Assembly (NCBI GenBank): GCA_910588545.1 | Contig: CAJUOU010000001.1 | Span: 426,723-490,722, forward strand | DNA length: 64,000 bases | Direction: 5' to 3' | DNA from: an uncultured Christensenellaceae bacterium | GTDB lineage: Bacteria; Bacillota; Clostridia; Christensenellales; UBA3700 | In this document: positions 47,101 to 54,546 of the stretch, piece after piece | Layout: every line of letters starts with the position of its first letter | How positions within the stretch are numbered: the first letter of the stretch is position 1 | The notes under the pieces: generated by a model | The model's input: only the letters and a program-made list of their open reading frames with translations | Databases searched by the model: none | What the model was told of the DNA's origin: nothing | Program-made: the position numbers and the translations under genes

Positions 47101-50100
47101 CGTTTGTAAATTATAGTACAATCGTCAAATTTTTTGCTTGATACAAACATATCTTTGAACGCAGGATGTGCAATAAAATCATCCTCGCTCTGCAAATTAA
47201 TTTCGCCATAGCCGCGAACATTTATATTATTTAAATTTTTGCAGTTGATATCAAATTTGTGTACTTCGCCGTTTATACAGTTAGGTATATAAATTTCTTC
47301 CACAATGCCGCATTTAGTGTTTGCATACAATACTTTTTCGCAATCAGCCACAAAAGCAAAATCTTGAGAATTATTATAAGTCGGATAGTATTTCAATTCG
47401 CTATTATTATCCAAGTCGTATATGCTGTTTTTAAAGCCGAAATCTTCAAACGTATTGTGATATTTGCAAATATTATTGTTTGAAATACTGCTTAAATTAT
47501 CCCCGAAACTATTGTAAAATGCCGTGTATTTGCCGTTAGTCAATACACCGATTGCATTTTTATCTTCAGTCCTGTAGTTAGTGCCGTCAAACTTATCATA
47601 TATGAAATCGTCTTTAGGCTTTTTAAAACTTCTCTCTTGAATAGTTTTTTCACTCAAAAGTATTTTAGTAGCGTTAATTTGTGCGTCGCTCTCAAAATAT
47701 TCCGAGATATTATTTCCGCAAATTGCGTTGGTTATGCTAGCCAAAATCATACCTTGATGATGACTCATATATTGATAAATAATGTGTTTTCTGGAAGTAA
47801 TATCGATAGCCTCGTAAAAACCATATTCTCCCATACCACATTCTTTTTTAATGTTTATTAAATTTTTTACTGCTTCTTTAACATTGATTCTCAGTGCCAA
47901 TGCACTTGCATAAGGTGCTATAACGCAACGATTATGACTATTTCTTATAGCAAGTTCTTGCATACCAAAGGAATAGTATTGGTACCTTAAATTATCGTCA
48001 AATTTATAGTATCCGCTTTCCGATATTCCCCAAATATTTTGGCATTTATTTTTTACGGAAAGTTTTACTACATTGCTTTCTGTTTGATATAATAGCGAGT
48101 TTTTTGGCGCTCTTATAAATATGTTTGGTAGCAAATATTCAAACATAGTACCCGACCACGAAACCAAAGTATTTCCGCCAAAGCCTACGCAATCTCTAGA
48201 TAAATTATCCCATGGTGTTGCGTTTTGATAAAAAGCGGCATATAAATAGTATAAAATTCGGGCTTCACTTGCCATTAAATCGTAATAATTGTCAAAAGTA
48301 TTCGTTTTTACATTATATCCTATATGGAAAAGGTTTTTGTTTTTATCCAAAAGCACTTCCAAATTAATGCTGTCAATCAACTTTGAAATTATATCGATTC
48401 CGTAAAGCGAATGTTTGATAATAAATTGTTTTGCGACAATCAGACATGCAAGCATATTGCCATTATCTACAGACGATATATAAAACGGATATGCAGGCTC
48501 ATTGGTCTCAACATTGTACCAATTATAAAAATTGCCGTGATATTTTTCCAAATTGTCTAAAAGGTTGAGCTTGTCTATCAACTTTCTTTCCGCATCAACC
48601 ATGCTGATTATCGATAATTCCGCAGCACAAATCTCGCTTAAAATTGAAAAACCTAAATTTGTAGGCGAAGTATAATGCGATTTCCCTCCAAAAGGTCTAA
48701 TTTGTATATTATCTGTTACAAGTTGTTTGCTGTTTTGAATGTCAAAATATTTGTAAGTTCTACGAGCTAAATCAAGCAAAAACTCTTTTTCACTTGCTGT
48801 TATTTCTTGCTTTTCGTTTTGTTTTACTGAAGTTATATATAACGAAAATGCAAGAGCAATAAATATTGCACTGTAGCCAACTACAAAGATATTGTTGATA
48901 TAGATAATACTTAGCACAAGCATAGTAATACATTGCAAAACAACAAATTTGCAATAGTTATTTACTCCGCTTTTTGCCTGACTTTGCGAAAAAGTAGTCC
49001 AACTTAGCCTGTCACTTTTACGCGACATTCTGCAAATAATTGTATCTAAAGCTACAAGCAAATTATTGATTGCCATAATCGGCAAGGTGAAATATGAAAT
49101 TACCATGTCACACAATATTGCAAGAAGATTTTTTGCTACAAATATAGGCTTTATATTGTGTCTTGTACCATCAATCGTTTGCAACATACATACAAAATAT
49201 TGTGTAAAAAATCCTATAGCAAATGGTATATAATACCAAATATTGACTGTTATCATTGATATTAGCATTGAAATCAATAAGCCAAGTTTTGCAAATCCGC
49301 CCATTATATTTAAAAGTATAATGTGGTTATAAATTATCGGCTTATTTAATACTTTTACTTGCTTTTTATCATTTTTTATTTTATTTTTTAAGAATCCACC
49401 AAGTAACATATCTCCTTTAAACCAACGATTATGTCTTGCAATTTCGGATGGAATGCTGTTTGGTGCATTTTCAAATGCTACTTCCGGCAGTTCCCCTGTT
49501 TTCAAAATGCTACCTTCTATAATATCGTGGCTCAATATCCTGTTACTAGGGAAAAGATTGTTCAATTTTGTATAATATTCTTGCAAACGGAATATACCTT
49601 TACCGCAATATATACCTTTTCCAAAAAAGTTATAATAAAAAGAATTACTTGGCAAATATCTGGAATATCCGCAATCAAAATAATATCTTTTACCATATAA
49701 AGTGTTCATAGAATACAAATCGTACTTTGTTTTAAAAGTCATTAAGTCGTACTTTTTATTTAGTGGATGCAACATCCTGCAAACACTGTTAAAAATAGTG
49801 TTTGGTAGCAAACAATTATCGTCGTCAAGTGTTGCGATAAAAGTGGGCTTTTGTATTTCCTCACGCATGATATATGCAAATTTTTCGGTATTCTCCGTTA
49901 ACAAACATTCGCATAAATCAAGTATAGCCCCTCTTTTTCTCTCAAAAGCAGTGTAAACTTTGCCTTGTTTAACTCTTTTTCTTACAAATACATTTATATC
50001 ACTAAAACCGATTAGTTTACTGCTTATTTTTTTATTTAAATCGCAGTCACTTACGTCTTTTTCGTACTTGGATTTTTTGTAATCGATAAGCAATGCAAAA

Positions 50101-51503
50101 GAAATGTTTTTCCCTTTGTTTGACGATTGCAATTCTTTGATTTTGTTTACTGCTGAAATTGCCGCCTTTTCATCTGCAATAAAAGTTGGTAATATAACCA
50201 TAGTTTTTGCATTGTCCGGCAATTCTTGCAAGTTTAACTTTGGCGTAGGTTTTTGTTTTAGCGTAATACTTAAAATAGTAATCAACAAATTATTTATAAG
50301 CGGTAGCAAGAAAAACGGCGATATAATAAGCGTAACTATCATGACTGCTAAATTTGAAGAAGTCAAAAATCCAAATAATGCAGTTATTGCAAGTGTTATT
50401 GCCCATACCGCTAAAATAAAATAAGTTTCTTTTATTTTTGTACCCTTTTTGTAAGTTAAAATTACTCCGCTGTTTATATAATGCTTTAAAGTTTCTTTTT
50501 CTTCATACAAGTATTTTCCGAAATGCCCGCTTGTTTGAGCTTGCAGTTCGAATAATTTTTTTACTACAGCCTGCTCTTCTATTTTGTGCTTGTTGCTTAC
50601 TTCTTCAATGGTATTTAAATAATCATTTTTACTGATTATATCCATAGACTTGTAAAGTTCGTCTTGCTCAAGCATATTATTTGTGTGGTTTATCGAAAGC
50701 AAGTAAATTCCGTCCAAATCTTTTTTGATAAAATTTAATGAAGAAATTATATTGGCTGTTATTTCAAAGTCATGAGCCAATTTTTCGGTAAAAATATATT
50801 GTATATTGTCCAAATTACCACTATAATCTTCGGTAAATTTTTTATTATCATTCAACTTTCCAAATTTACTTAAAAAATATAAATAGTCATCTACATTTGC
50901 CAAATCTTTTGAAAAATCATATTTTTTTGCTGCTTTTTCATAATACGCCAAACTTTTTGATTTTTTTGCAATATGTGCAGTTTTGCATACCAAAGCATAC
51001 AATAGTGCTTGCGGCAATGCTGAAATTTCCGCCGTAGATAAAGGCGTATATTCATTAAATTTATTTACGATTGCTTTTATATTATTTTTATTTATATCGC
51101 ATTGAGTGTTGTTTATTATATATTCTGCAAGCAAAATTATCCTAACTTTGCCATAATTGTGCGGAAGTATGGCAAAGTATTTAAAATTTTGGTTATTAAA
51201 ACGTGACATTATGTTATGGTAATTTTCGTAAATTAATTTTTCGTATAAATAAATTTCTTTATCATCCTTAATTTTATTTGAAATCAACCTATATATATTA
51301 TTAATTTGCTTACGTACAGAAAGTATTTGCGGTGCTGCCCCGTAAGATTTTGGATTTCTTAACTTTTCCGCTAATTTAGCTGTATTTAATTTTAAATCCT
51401 CATCACTCATTTTTGCCATTAATTTGTGATTAAGCCTAATTTTAAATGCTAAATATCCAAAAATAACTACAAGTATACTAAGCCCAACAATAATGTAAAT
51501 CAT
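44133..51503 (-). CDS. giant cyclic beta-glucan synthase-like protein (GT84-glycoamylase-GH94)
   Basis: About 2,456 residues, by far the largest gene here. A membrane helix opens it, with further hydrophobic segments at about 365-425, 735-840 and 885-930. Between them a GT84-like glycosyltransferase core carries ATLDDDNC near residue 560. A glycoamylase-like domain follows (about 1050-1350: GFGGNTLVSWSGTMFEYLLP, YQYMSHHQGMILAS). The GH94 phosphorylase-type end includes GGAIGFRDQLQD and the GDWND acid motif near 2150. This is the layout of NdvB/Cgs proteins that make cyclic beta-1,2-glucan. I place the start at ATG 51503, behind GGAGG. The product in this bacterium is inferred, not shown. Confidence 0.88.
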   Translation of the reverse strand: MIYIIVGLSILVVIFGYLAFKIRLNHKLMAKMSDEDLKLNTAKLAEKLRNPKSYGAAPQILSVRKQINNIYRLISNKIKDDKEIYLYEKLIYENYHNIMSRFNNQNFKYFAILPHNYGKVRIILLAEYIINNTQCDINKNNIKAIVNKFNEYTPLSTAEISALPQALLYALVCKTAHIAKKSKSLAYYEKAAKKYDFSKDLANVDDYLYFLSKFGKLNDNKKFTEDYSGNLDNIQYIFTEKLAHDFEITANIISSLNFIKKDLDGIYLLSINHTNNMLEQDELYKSMDIISKNDYLNTIEEVSNKHKIEEQAVVKKLFELQAQTSGHFGKYLYEEKETLKHYINSGVILTYKKGTKIKETYFILAVWAITLAITALFGFLTSSNLAVMIVTLIISPFFLLPLINNLLITILSITLKQKPTPKLNLQELPDNAKTMVILPTFIADEKAAISAVNKIKELQSSNKGKNISFALLIDYKKSKYEKDVSDCDLNKKISSKLIGFSDINVFVRKRVKQGKVYTAFERKRGAILDLCECLLTENTEKFAYIMREEIQKPTFIATLDDDNCLLPNTIFNSVCRMLHPLNKKYDLMTFKTKYDLYSMNTLYGKRYYFDCGYSRYLPSNSFYYNFFGKGIYCGKGIFRLQEYYTKLNNLFPSNRILSHDIIEGSILKTGELPEVAFENAPNSIPSEIARHNRWFKGDMLLGGFLKNKIKNDKKQVKVLNKPIIYNHIILLNIMGGFAKLGLLISMLISMITVNIWYYIPFAIGFFTQYFVCMLQTIDGTRHNIKPIFVAKNLLAILCDMVISYFTLPIMAINNLLVALDTIICRMSRKSDRLSWTTFSQSQAKSGVNNYCKFVVLQCITMLVLSIIYINNIFVVGYSAIFIALAFSLYITSVKQNEKQEITASEKEFLLDLARRTYKYFDIQNSKQLVTDNIQIRPFGGKSHYTSPTNLGFSILSEICAAELSIISMVDAERKLIDKLNLLDNLEKYHGNFYNWYNVETNEPAYPFYISSVDNGNMLACLIVAKQFIIKHSLYGIDIISKLIDSINLEVLLDKNKNLFHIGYNVKTNTFDNYYDLMASEARILYYLYAAFYQNATPWDNLSRDCVGFGGNTLVSWSGTMFEYLLPNIFIRAPKNSLLYQTESNVVKLSVKNKCQNIWGISESGYYKFDDNLRYQYYSFGMQELAIRNSHNRCVIAPYASALALRINVKEAVKNLINIKKECGMGEYGFYEAIDITSRKHIIYQYMSHHQGMILASITNAICGNNISEYFESDAQINATKILLSEKTIQERSFKKPKDDFIYDKFDGTNYRTEDKNAIGVLTNGKYTAFYNSFGDNLSSISNNNICKYHNTFEDFGFKNSIYDLDNNSELKYYPTYNNSQDFAFVADCEKVLYANTKCGIVEEIYIPNCINGEVHKFDINCKNLNNINVRGYGEINLQSEDDFIAHPAFKDMFVSSKKFDDCTIIYKRKADVNKYLAVRIIGLEKVILESNKSNCVNATDGKFVFNEKEFDNSFGDIVYPIFTYNGNVDTSKLDNFEYYQIIMYAESYSELTNKLSQIHDKKAVYNLIYSAKLPTLSAIRKIFDSNSNYDFLTKLAYKLKYGKYNQNNLINKENEEIINQLSAYGITANDNVIYFNTLDSNLFKLLLKCLRILKPLVGEFTVFCNSRLEGIYKVIREQYFDIKVIFEKNNEIADCARKISFIILNSEVIINSNVEKSLKITDITSNHVDIPQFDLQDNYGGFEGKNYILTKPTQKPFSNVISGKYGGFVACNNGENFTFFGNSRNDKVTEWRGEAYSKIDSEMLTIYSENKCWVLNKFAEGGFVKYGQGFIDFVMSYNGFYTNCMSTVVDDGISKVYILNIKNLREYQQTAKFDLTLKLALGVNREKRNIYIDTKENICEMKNVISKQKAYIRILDNDIYSYLDENCNLHTQISADFEQGESKQIYLILSQDKESILSYNKDNIGDKIKVTLDNFDNLNKIKIITENKELDCLFNNWLMYQTYSARLCGKCGYYQVGGAIGFRDQLQDCLAYLYTNPEYVKNHILLSAERQFIEGDVLHWWHGYAEGVRTKISDDKLFLPFVVTEYIKFTGDKDILDITVPYLKSEKIPANQRDLYKSFERGSKKETLYMHCLRAFENALKYGENELLMIGEGDWNDALNNIGNDKKGESVWLSMLCYYAINQFSDYFKNEDKEFYGENLLKLKKGIDKAYNGNWYNRAFTKDGEWLGNEDCDSCKIDLISQAFAAICDGCDKEKAAKSLVFAMTLADKDNNLVKLLAPPFNDKKYYGYISNYPEGVRENGGQYTHSVAWFIKALAKYDMEKAIEILNLINPINISKTSLKYKNEPFVLSGDVYMTGEGGWSWYSGSSSWMYKVILNDILGINFNNNKLIIKPNKLLNDYKVQLKFDNFSANIKIVISDNDSFIVDNKAINFTDNLYFVDLADNQHYEIIINVKKQ

Positions 51504-51693
51504 AATTACCTCCGCTATAGCCAATTATTTACAAATAAAATCATTGTATACTTATAATAAAAGTTTAAAATTAAATAAAAGTCTTTTTTTACATATTGTT
51601 ATTGTAAAAGATAAAATAAAACTCACAAATATTTTGACTTAATAAATAATTAGTAAAATATTTGCACTTTTAATATAAAAATTGTGTATTTTG

Positions 51694-51722
51694 TTGTAAA
51701 ATCATAAAAATTATGTTAAAAT
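51694..51722 (+). promoter_or_regulatory. promoter of rnpB
   Basis: TTGTAA and TAAAAT are 17 bases apart, ending seven bases before the predicted 5' end of the RNase P RNA. The rest of 51504-51693 is AT-rich leader DNA with no feature I can name. Confidence 0.65.
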
Positions 51723-51728
51723 ATATGT

Positions 51729-52047
51729 GAGTTGACCAGATAATCGCATTTATATGAGGAAAGTCCGAGCATCACAGAGCAGGACGCTGGCTAATTACCA
51801 GTGAAGGCGACTTCAAGGAAAGTGCAACAGAAATATACCGCATTATATTTAATGTAAGGGTGGAACGGCGTAGGTAAAAGCTCACCACACCCAAGGCGAC
51901 TTGGGTGGTTATGTAAACCCCGTCCGATGCAAGAGACAATGACATTACGGCTGCTCGCCGGTCAGACAATCGCTTGAGGTTATTGGCAACAATAATCCTA
52001 GACAGATGATTATCTAATACAGAACTCGGCTTACAGGTCAATCTCAC
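51729..52047 (+). ncRNA. rnpB: RNase P RNA, bacterial class A
   Basis: The catalytic RNA that matures tRNA 5' ends. The conserved core is plain: GAGGAAAGTCCGAGC followed by CACAGAGCAGG near the 5' end, and ACTCGGCTTACAG near the 3' end. The terminal helix P1 pairs TTGACC (5') with GGTCAA (3') and sets the ends. The CAGAGCAGG-xGCTGG arrangement is class A rather than the Bacillus class B. A promoter precedes it and a strong terminator follows. Its minus-strand open frame at 51772-52050 is a shadow. Confidence 0.95.
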
Positions 52048-52051
52048 CATT

Positions 52052-52083
52052 AAAAAAGCGACTGTAATCAGTCGCTTTTTTGT
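52052..52083 (+). terminator. terminator of rnpB
   Basis: A perfect 13-bp stem, AAAAAAGCGACTG/CAGTCGCTTTTTT, with a 4-base loop. The AT-rich gap after it, to 52254, shows nothing. Confidence 0.92.
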
Positions 52084-52254
52084 GTTTTTATATTAAATTT
52101 TATTCTTATTATTATATTTACGCCAATTTTTGATTTTACACATTTTGAGAATAATTTCTCATTTTACTATAAAAATAGTCTTAAAATATAATTATTTATG
52201 CTAAATTATTATAAATTAAAGCATTTTTTATAGTAATTTTAAAAATTTCTTTTA

Positions 52255-52479
52255 TTATGTGTTTGAATGTTTTAAGTAAAAATTTACAAAATCTTCAATA
52301 GTAAAATTTTTTATTTGGCTAATGTCAGAATTAATTTTTTTGAAAAAGCAAGTTGGCATTTCCCCTTTTTTTAAATTTTTAGCTATACATAAATTGCACC
52401 CTTTATCATGATTGCTTGGATGCAATGGACAGTTAGTATCTTCGCATGTGCAAAATGATAACTTCCATTTTGTATTCAT
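52255..52479 (-). CDS. DUF6485 family Cys-rich small protein
   Basis: A 74-residue soluble protein with the family pattern FCTCEDTNCPLHPSNHDKGC followed by LCIAKNLKKGEMPTCFF. Five or six cysteines plus His suggest a bound zinc or iron-sulfur centre. The C-terminal part is a short helical TIEDFVNFYLK segment. I know this as DUF6485, common in gut Clostridia and without a known function. The start at 52479 follows AAAGGAG. It is monocistronic. Confidence 0.82.
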   Translation of the reverse strand: MNTKWKLSFCTCEDTNCPLHPSNHDKGCNLCIAKNLKKGEMPTCFFKKINSDISQIKNFTIEDFVNFYLKHSNT

Positions 52480-52589
52480 AAAATATTCTCCTTTGTATAA
52501 ATATAATTATCAATACAATTATATCATAAATATAATTGTCGGTCAAACATAAAATTCCCTACTCTAACCAATTAAAATTTATTTTTTTA

Positions 52590-52618
52590 TTGACTTTTAT
52601 AAAAAAGTATTGTACAAT
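52590..52618 (+). promoter_or_regulatory. strong orphan promoter upstream of tRNA-Arg
   Basis: TTGACT and TACAAT are 17 bases apart. The next gene, tRNA-Arg, is nearly 300 bases away and has its own promoter, and a terminator-like hairpin at 52814-52848 lies between. It may drive a short untranslated RNA. Confidence 0.5.
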
Positions 52619-52813
52619 TAATAAGTAATTAAATTATAAATAATCTTTTTGCAAATTTAGTTTATATATAATTCAAATTTTAATTATATATTTTCAATAT
52701 TAGAATAATTATTAGTAATTAATTATTAGTTAAATGTGATAAGTCGACATAAAGTCGACGGCTACGCCAACAAGCCCCTCCTAAGTGTTCACTATATCCA
52801 CACGGAACACGAA

Positions 52814-52848
52814 AAAACAGCCGATTTCGGGGCTAAAATGGCTGTTTT
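52814..52848. terminator. hairpin before tRNA-Arg
   Basis: AAAACAGCC/GGCTGTTTT form a 9-bp stem, with a smaller GCC/GGGC stem inside the loop. It could end a transcript from the promoter at 52590. The unusually GC-rich 52740-52850 stretch, including a repeated GTCGAC, has no coding frame I can support. Confidence 0.5.
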
Positions 52849-52857
52849 GACGTACTT

Positions 52858-52886
52858 TTTACAACTTAAAATGAAATTGGTATAAT
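52858..52886 (+). promoter_or_regulatory. promoter of tRNA-Arg
   Basis: TTTACA and a perfect TATAAT are 17 bases apart, ending 25 bases before the tRNA 5' end. Confidence 0.65.
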
Positions 52887-52911
52887 TTCTGGTATAAAAT
52901 ATTTTTCGCGT

Positions 52912-52988
52912 GTTCGCGTGGCGTAATCGGATAACGCAATCGCCTCCTAAGCGATAGACTGTGGGTTCAATTCCCGCCGCGAACGCCA
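52912..52988 (+). tRNA. tRNA-Arg, anticodon CCT
   Basis: A full cloverleaf: acceptor GTTCGCG/CGCGAAC, D stem GCGT/ACGC, anticodon stem ATCGC/GCGAT around the loop CTCCTAA (anticodon CCT, reading AGG), T stem GTGGG/CCCGC around TTCAATT, discriminator G, and an encoded CCA at 52986-52988. A terminator follows directly. The 3' end faces a broken tyrosine integrase, so this tRNA gene is a likely attachment site for the island that follows. A short minus-strand open frame over it (52792-52995) is a shadow. Confidence 0.96.
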
Positions 52989-52994
52989 AATGCA

Positions 52995-53023
52995 ACGACC
53001 GAGATAAATTCTCGGTCGTTTTT
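52995..53023 (+). terminator. terminator of tRNA-Arg
   Basis: The perfect stem ACGACCGAG/CTCGGTCGT is followed by TTTTT, six bases after the tRNA CCA. Confidence 0.9.
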
Positions 53024-53233
53024 CTATGCCGTTATATTGTTCAACGCATTAAGTGCGGTGTCCTACGTATCGGGTATAAAGTGGCTGTACACTTTATGCG
53101 TTACCGTTGAATCGCTGTGCCCCATATACTTGCTGACCGTTTGTATAGGTACGTTCTGCTGACGAACTATGTCATAGGCTTTTTTGATACTCCGTAACAT
53201 TGTGCTTGCCTCCTTGTTCAGATTAGAAAGCGA
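53024..53233 (-). pseudogene. C-terminal remnant of a phage-type tyrosine integrase
   Basis: Read leftwards from about 53200, the frame gives VPIQTVSKYMGHSDSTVTHK then VYSHFIPDT, the end of an integrase catalytic domain: the GH-S-T box and the nucleophile Tyr. A TAG at 53065-53063 interrupts it. The same frame then continues with DTALNALNNITA to a second TAG at 53026-53024, the natural C-terminus. The rest of the gene is missing; an in-frame TAA lies at 53236-53234. The 3' end stops one base from the tRNA-Arg terminator, the usual place for an island integrase. It is clearly non-functional. Confidence 0.8.
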
Positions 53234-53436
53234 TTATCACGTACAGCGGTATAATCCGTTTCGTTTACTCACTTTCCGCAAATACTATAACTTTTATCTT
53301 AAAAAATTACGAGTAGCAAGCAAAGTACAAACATATTAGTTTCGGTTTACTTTCTCATTAGTCCTACGGTTTTGGGGCGGTAACGAAAAAGGACAGAACA
53401 GCGAACTGACTAACATATTTTTCTCCTTGTTTTTTT

Positions 53437-53630
53437 ATTTGTCTTTCGACAACCAAAGAGAAAATCGGGAAAAGCCTACGCTGTCAAAGAATAAGAAAAA
53501 AAATAGAGAACTCATTGACTTATTTATCGTTGAGCCGCTATATTTTTTCCTTTGATATTATTCAGTTTTAATAATGTCTTGTCTATCAGCGTAGGCTTTT
53601 TCCGATATACACCCCTGTCGAAAGACAAAT
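53437..53630. repeat. 194-bp inverted-repeat structure
   Basis: Two nested pairs of arms are present. The outer arms, ATTTGTCTTTCGACA (53437-53451) and its exact complement (53616-53630), match over 15 bases. The inner arms at 53464-53483 and 53587-53606, each containing GCCTACGCTG or its complement, match at 19 of 20. Shorter A/T-rich matches continue toward the centre. The whole could fold as a cruciform or long RNA hairpin. It may be a miniature transposable element or the processed end of a lost gene. No protein frame is seen inside. Confidence 0.7.
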
Positions 53631-53701
53631 AAATAATCTAATTTTACAAATTTATTACAACTGACTGACTAACTTTGTTACTTCTTCTTGCTATTCTATA
53701 C

Positions 53702-53715
53702 TTGTCAAACGACAA
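53702..53715 (+). promoter_or_regulatory. tetraloop hairpin in the pstS leader
   Basis: TTGTC-AAAC-GACAA lies 30 bases before the pstS start. Similar hairpins, with a GAAA loop in one orientation, occur at 53439-53452 (minus sense) and 53615-53628. A TATACT -10-like box (53696-53701) directly precedes this copy. It may stabilise the 5' end of the pst mRNA or be a binding site. Confidence 0.4.
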
Positions 53716-53744
53716 AAATAAAAAATTCAAGGAGAAACAAAAAA

Positions 53745-54545
53745 ATGAAAAAGCTGACAAAAATTTTAATGAGCGCATTGTGTATTACGGCAATATGCGG
53801 TTCTATGGCTGCGCTCGGCGGTTGCGACAGTAAAAAAGAAAGCATTACCGTTTCGGGTTCGTCTTCCGTTACACCCATAATGGAAAAACTTGCGGCGGAA
53901 TACGAAAAGACGCACGACGTAAGAATTACGATAAATATGTCTTCGTCCGGCGCGGGCATAAGCGATACGCAAAAAGGCTTAAACGATTTCGGTATGTCTT
54001 CGCGTGAATTGAAGTCGAGCGAAACGGGCGTTATCGGTACAACTCTTTGTATGGACGGAATCGCCCTTATCGTCAACAAAGACTGTTCTGTTACGGACGT
54101 TAGCAAAACCGACGTGAAAGCACTCTATGAAAGCGGTACTGCAATTCCCGACACTACGATAACGGCGGCAATCGGCAGAGATGCGTCAAGCGGAACGCGC
54201 ACGGCGTTCGACGAGCTTTTGAAAATCGAAAACGGTTACGCTACGAGCGTTGCCACGCTTGCCGAAACGGGTAACGTAATCGAAGCGATACAAGGCTCGA
54301 CAAACAGCATAGGCTACATATCTTACGGCAGTCTGAAAAGTACGGTTAAAGCGGTAAGTTTAGACGGTGTTGCTTGCACGGTGGAAAACATTATGAATAA
54401 CACTTATGCTCTGCAACGTCCGTTCGTTATCGTACTCAAAGAAAACGGAACCCTGTCGGCGGCGGCACAAGGCTTTTACGATTATATTATGAGTGCGGAA
54501 GCTCAAACGGTTATAACGGGCGCGGGTTATATTTCGGTAAAGTGA
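53745..54545 (+). CDS. pstS: phosphate-binding lipoprotein PstS
   Basis: A 266-residue periplasm-type (extracytoplasmic) phosphate receptor for the Pst ABC transporter. The signal peptide ends in the lipobox LGGC with Cys27. The phosphate-binding SGSSSVTPIM, SSSGAGISD, and GRDASSGTRTAFDELL motifs are all present. I use the ATG at 53745, behind AAGGAG, because it gives a normal signal peptide. It starts an operon with pstCA, one base apart. Codons are richer in GC than in the flanking chromosome. Confidence 0.95.
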   Translation: MKKLTKILMSALCITAICGSMAALGGCDSKKESITVSGSSSVTPIMEKLAAEYEKTHDVRITINMSSSGAGISDTQKGLNDFGMSSRELKSSETGVIGTTLCMDGIALIVNKDCSVTDVSKTDVKALYESGTAIPDTTITAAIGRDASSGTRTAFDELLKIENGYATSVATLAETGNVIEAIQGSTNSIGYISYGSLKSTVKAVSLDGVACTVENIMNNTYALQRPFVIVLKENGTLSAAAQGFYDYIMSAEAQTVITGAGYISVK

Positions 54546-54546
54546 T

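Noticed and set aside
51772..52050. 92-codon minus-strand open frame
   Set aside because: It lies wholly within the RNase P RNA and has no ribosome site or family.
52792..52995. 67-codon minus-strand frame over the tRNA (AGIEPTVYRLGGDC)
   Set aside because: It is the antisense of tRNA-Arg and its promoter; frames like this are a common annotation artefact.
53410..53431. 26-codon minus-strand frame preceded by AAGGAGAAAA
   Set aside because: The ribosome site is good, but the peptide shows no recognisable sequence and lies in degraded island DNA; it is more likely a leftover leader.
53664..53673. Repeated ACTGACTAAC (also 53405-53414) as a Pho box
   Set aside because: It does not match the known Pho box patterns of Bacillus or E. 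coli well enough, and the two copies are 250 bases apart.
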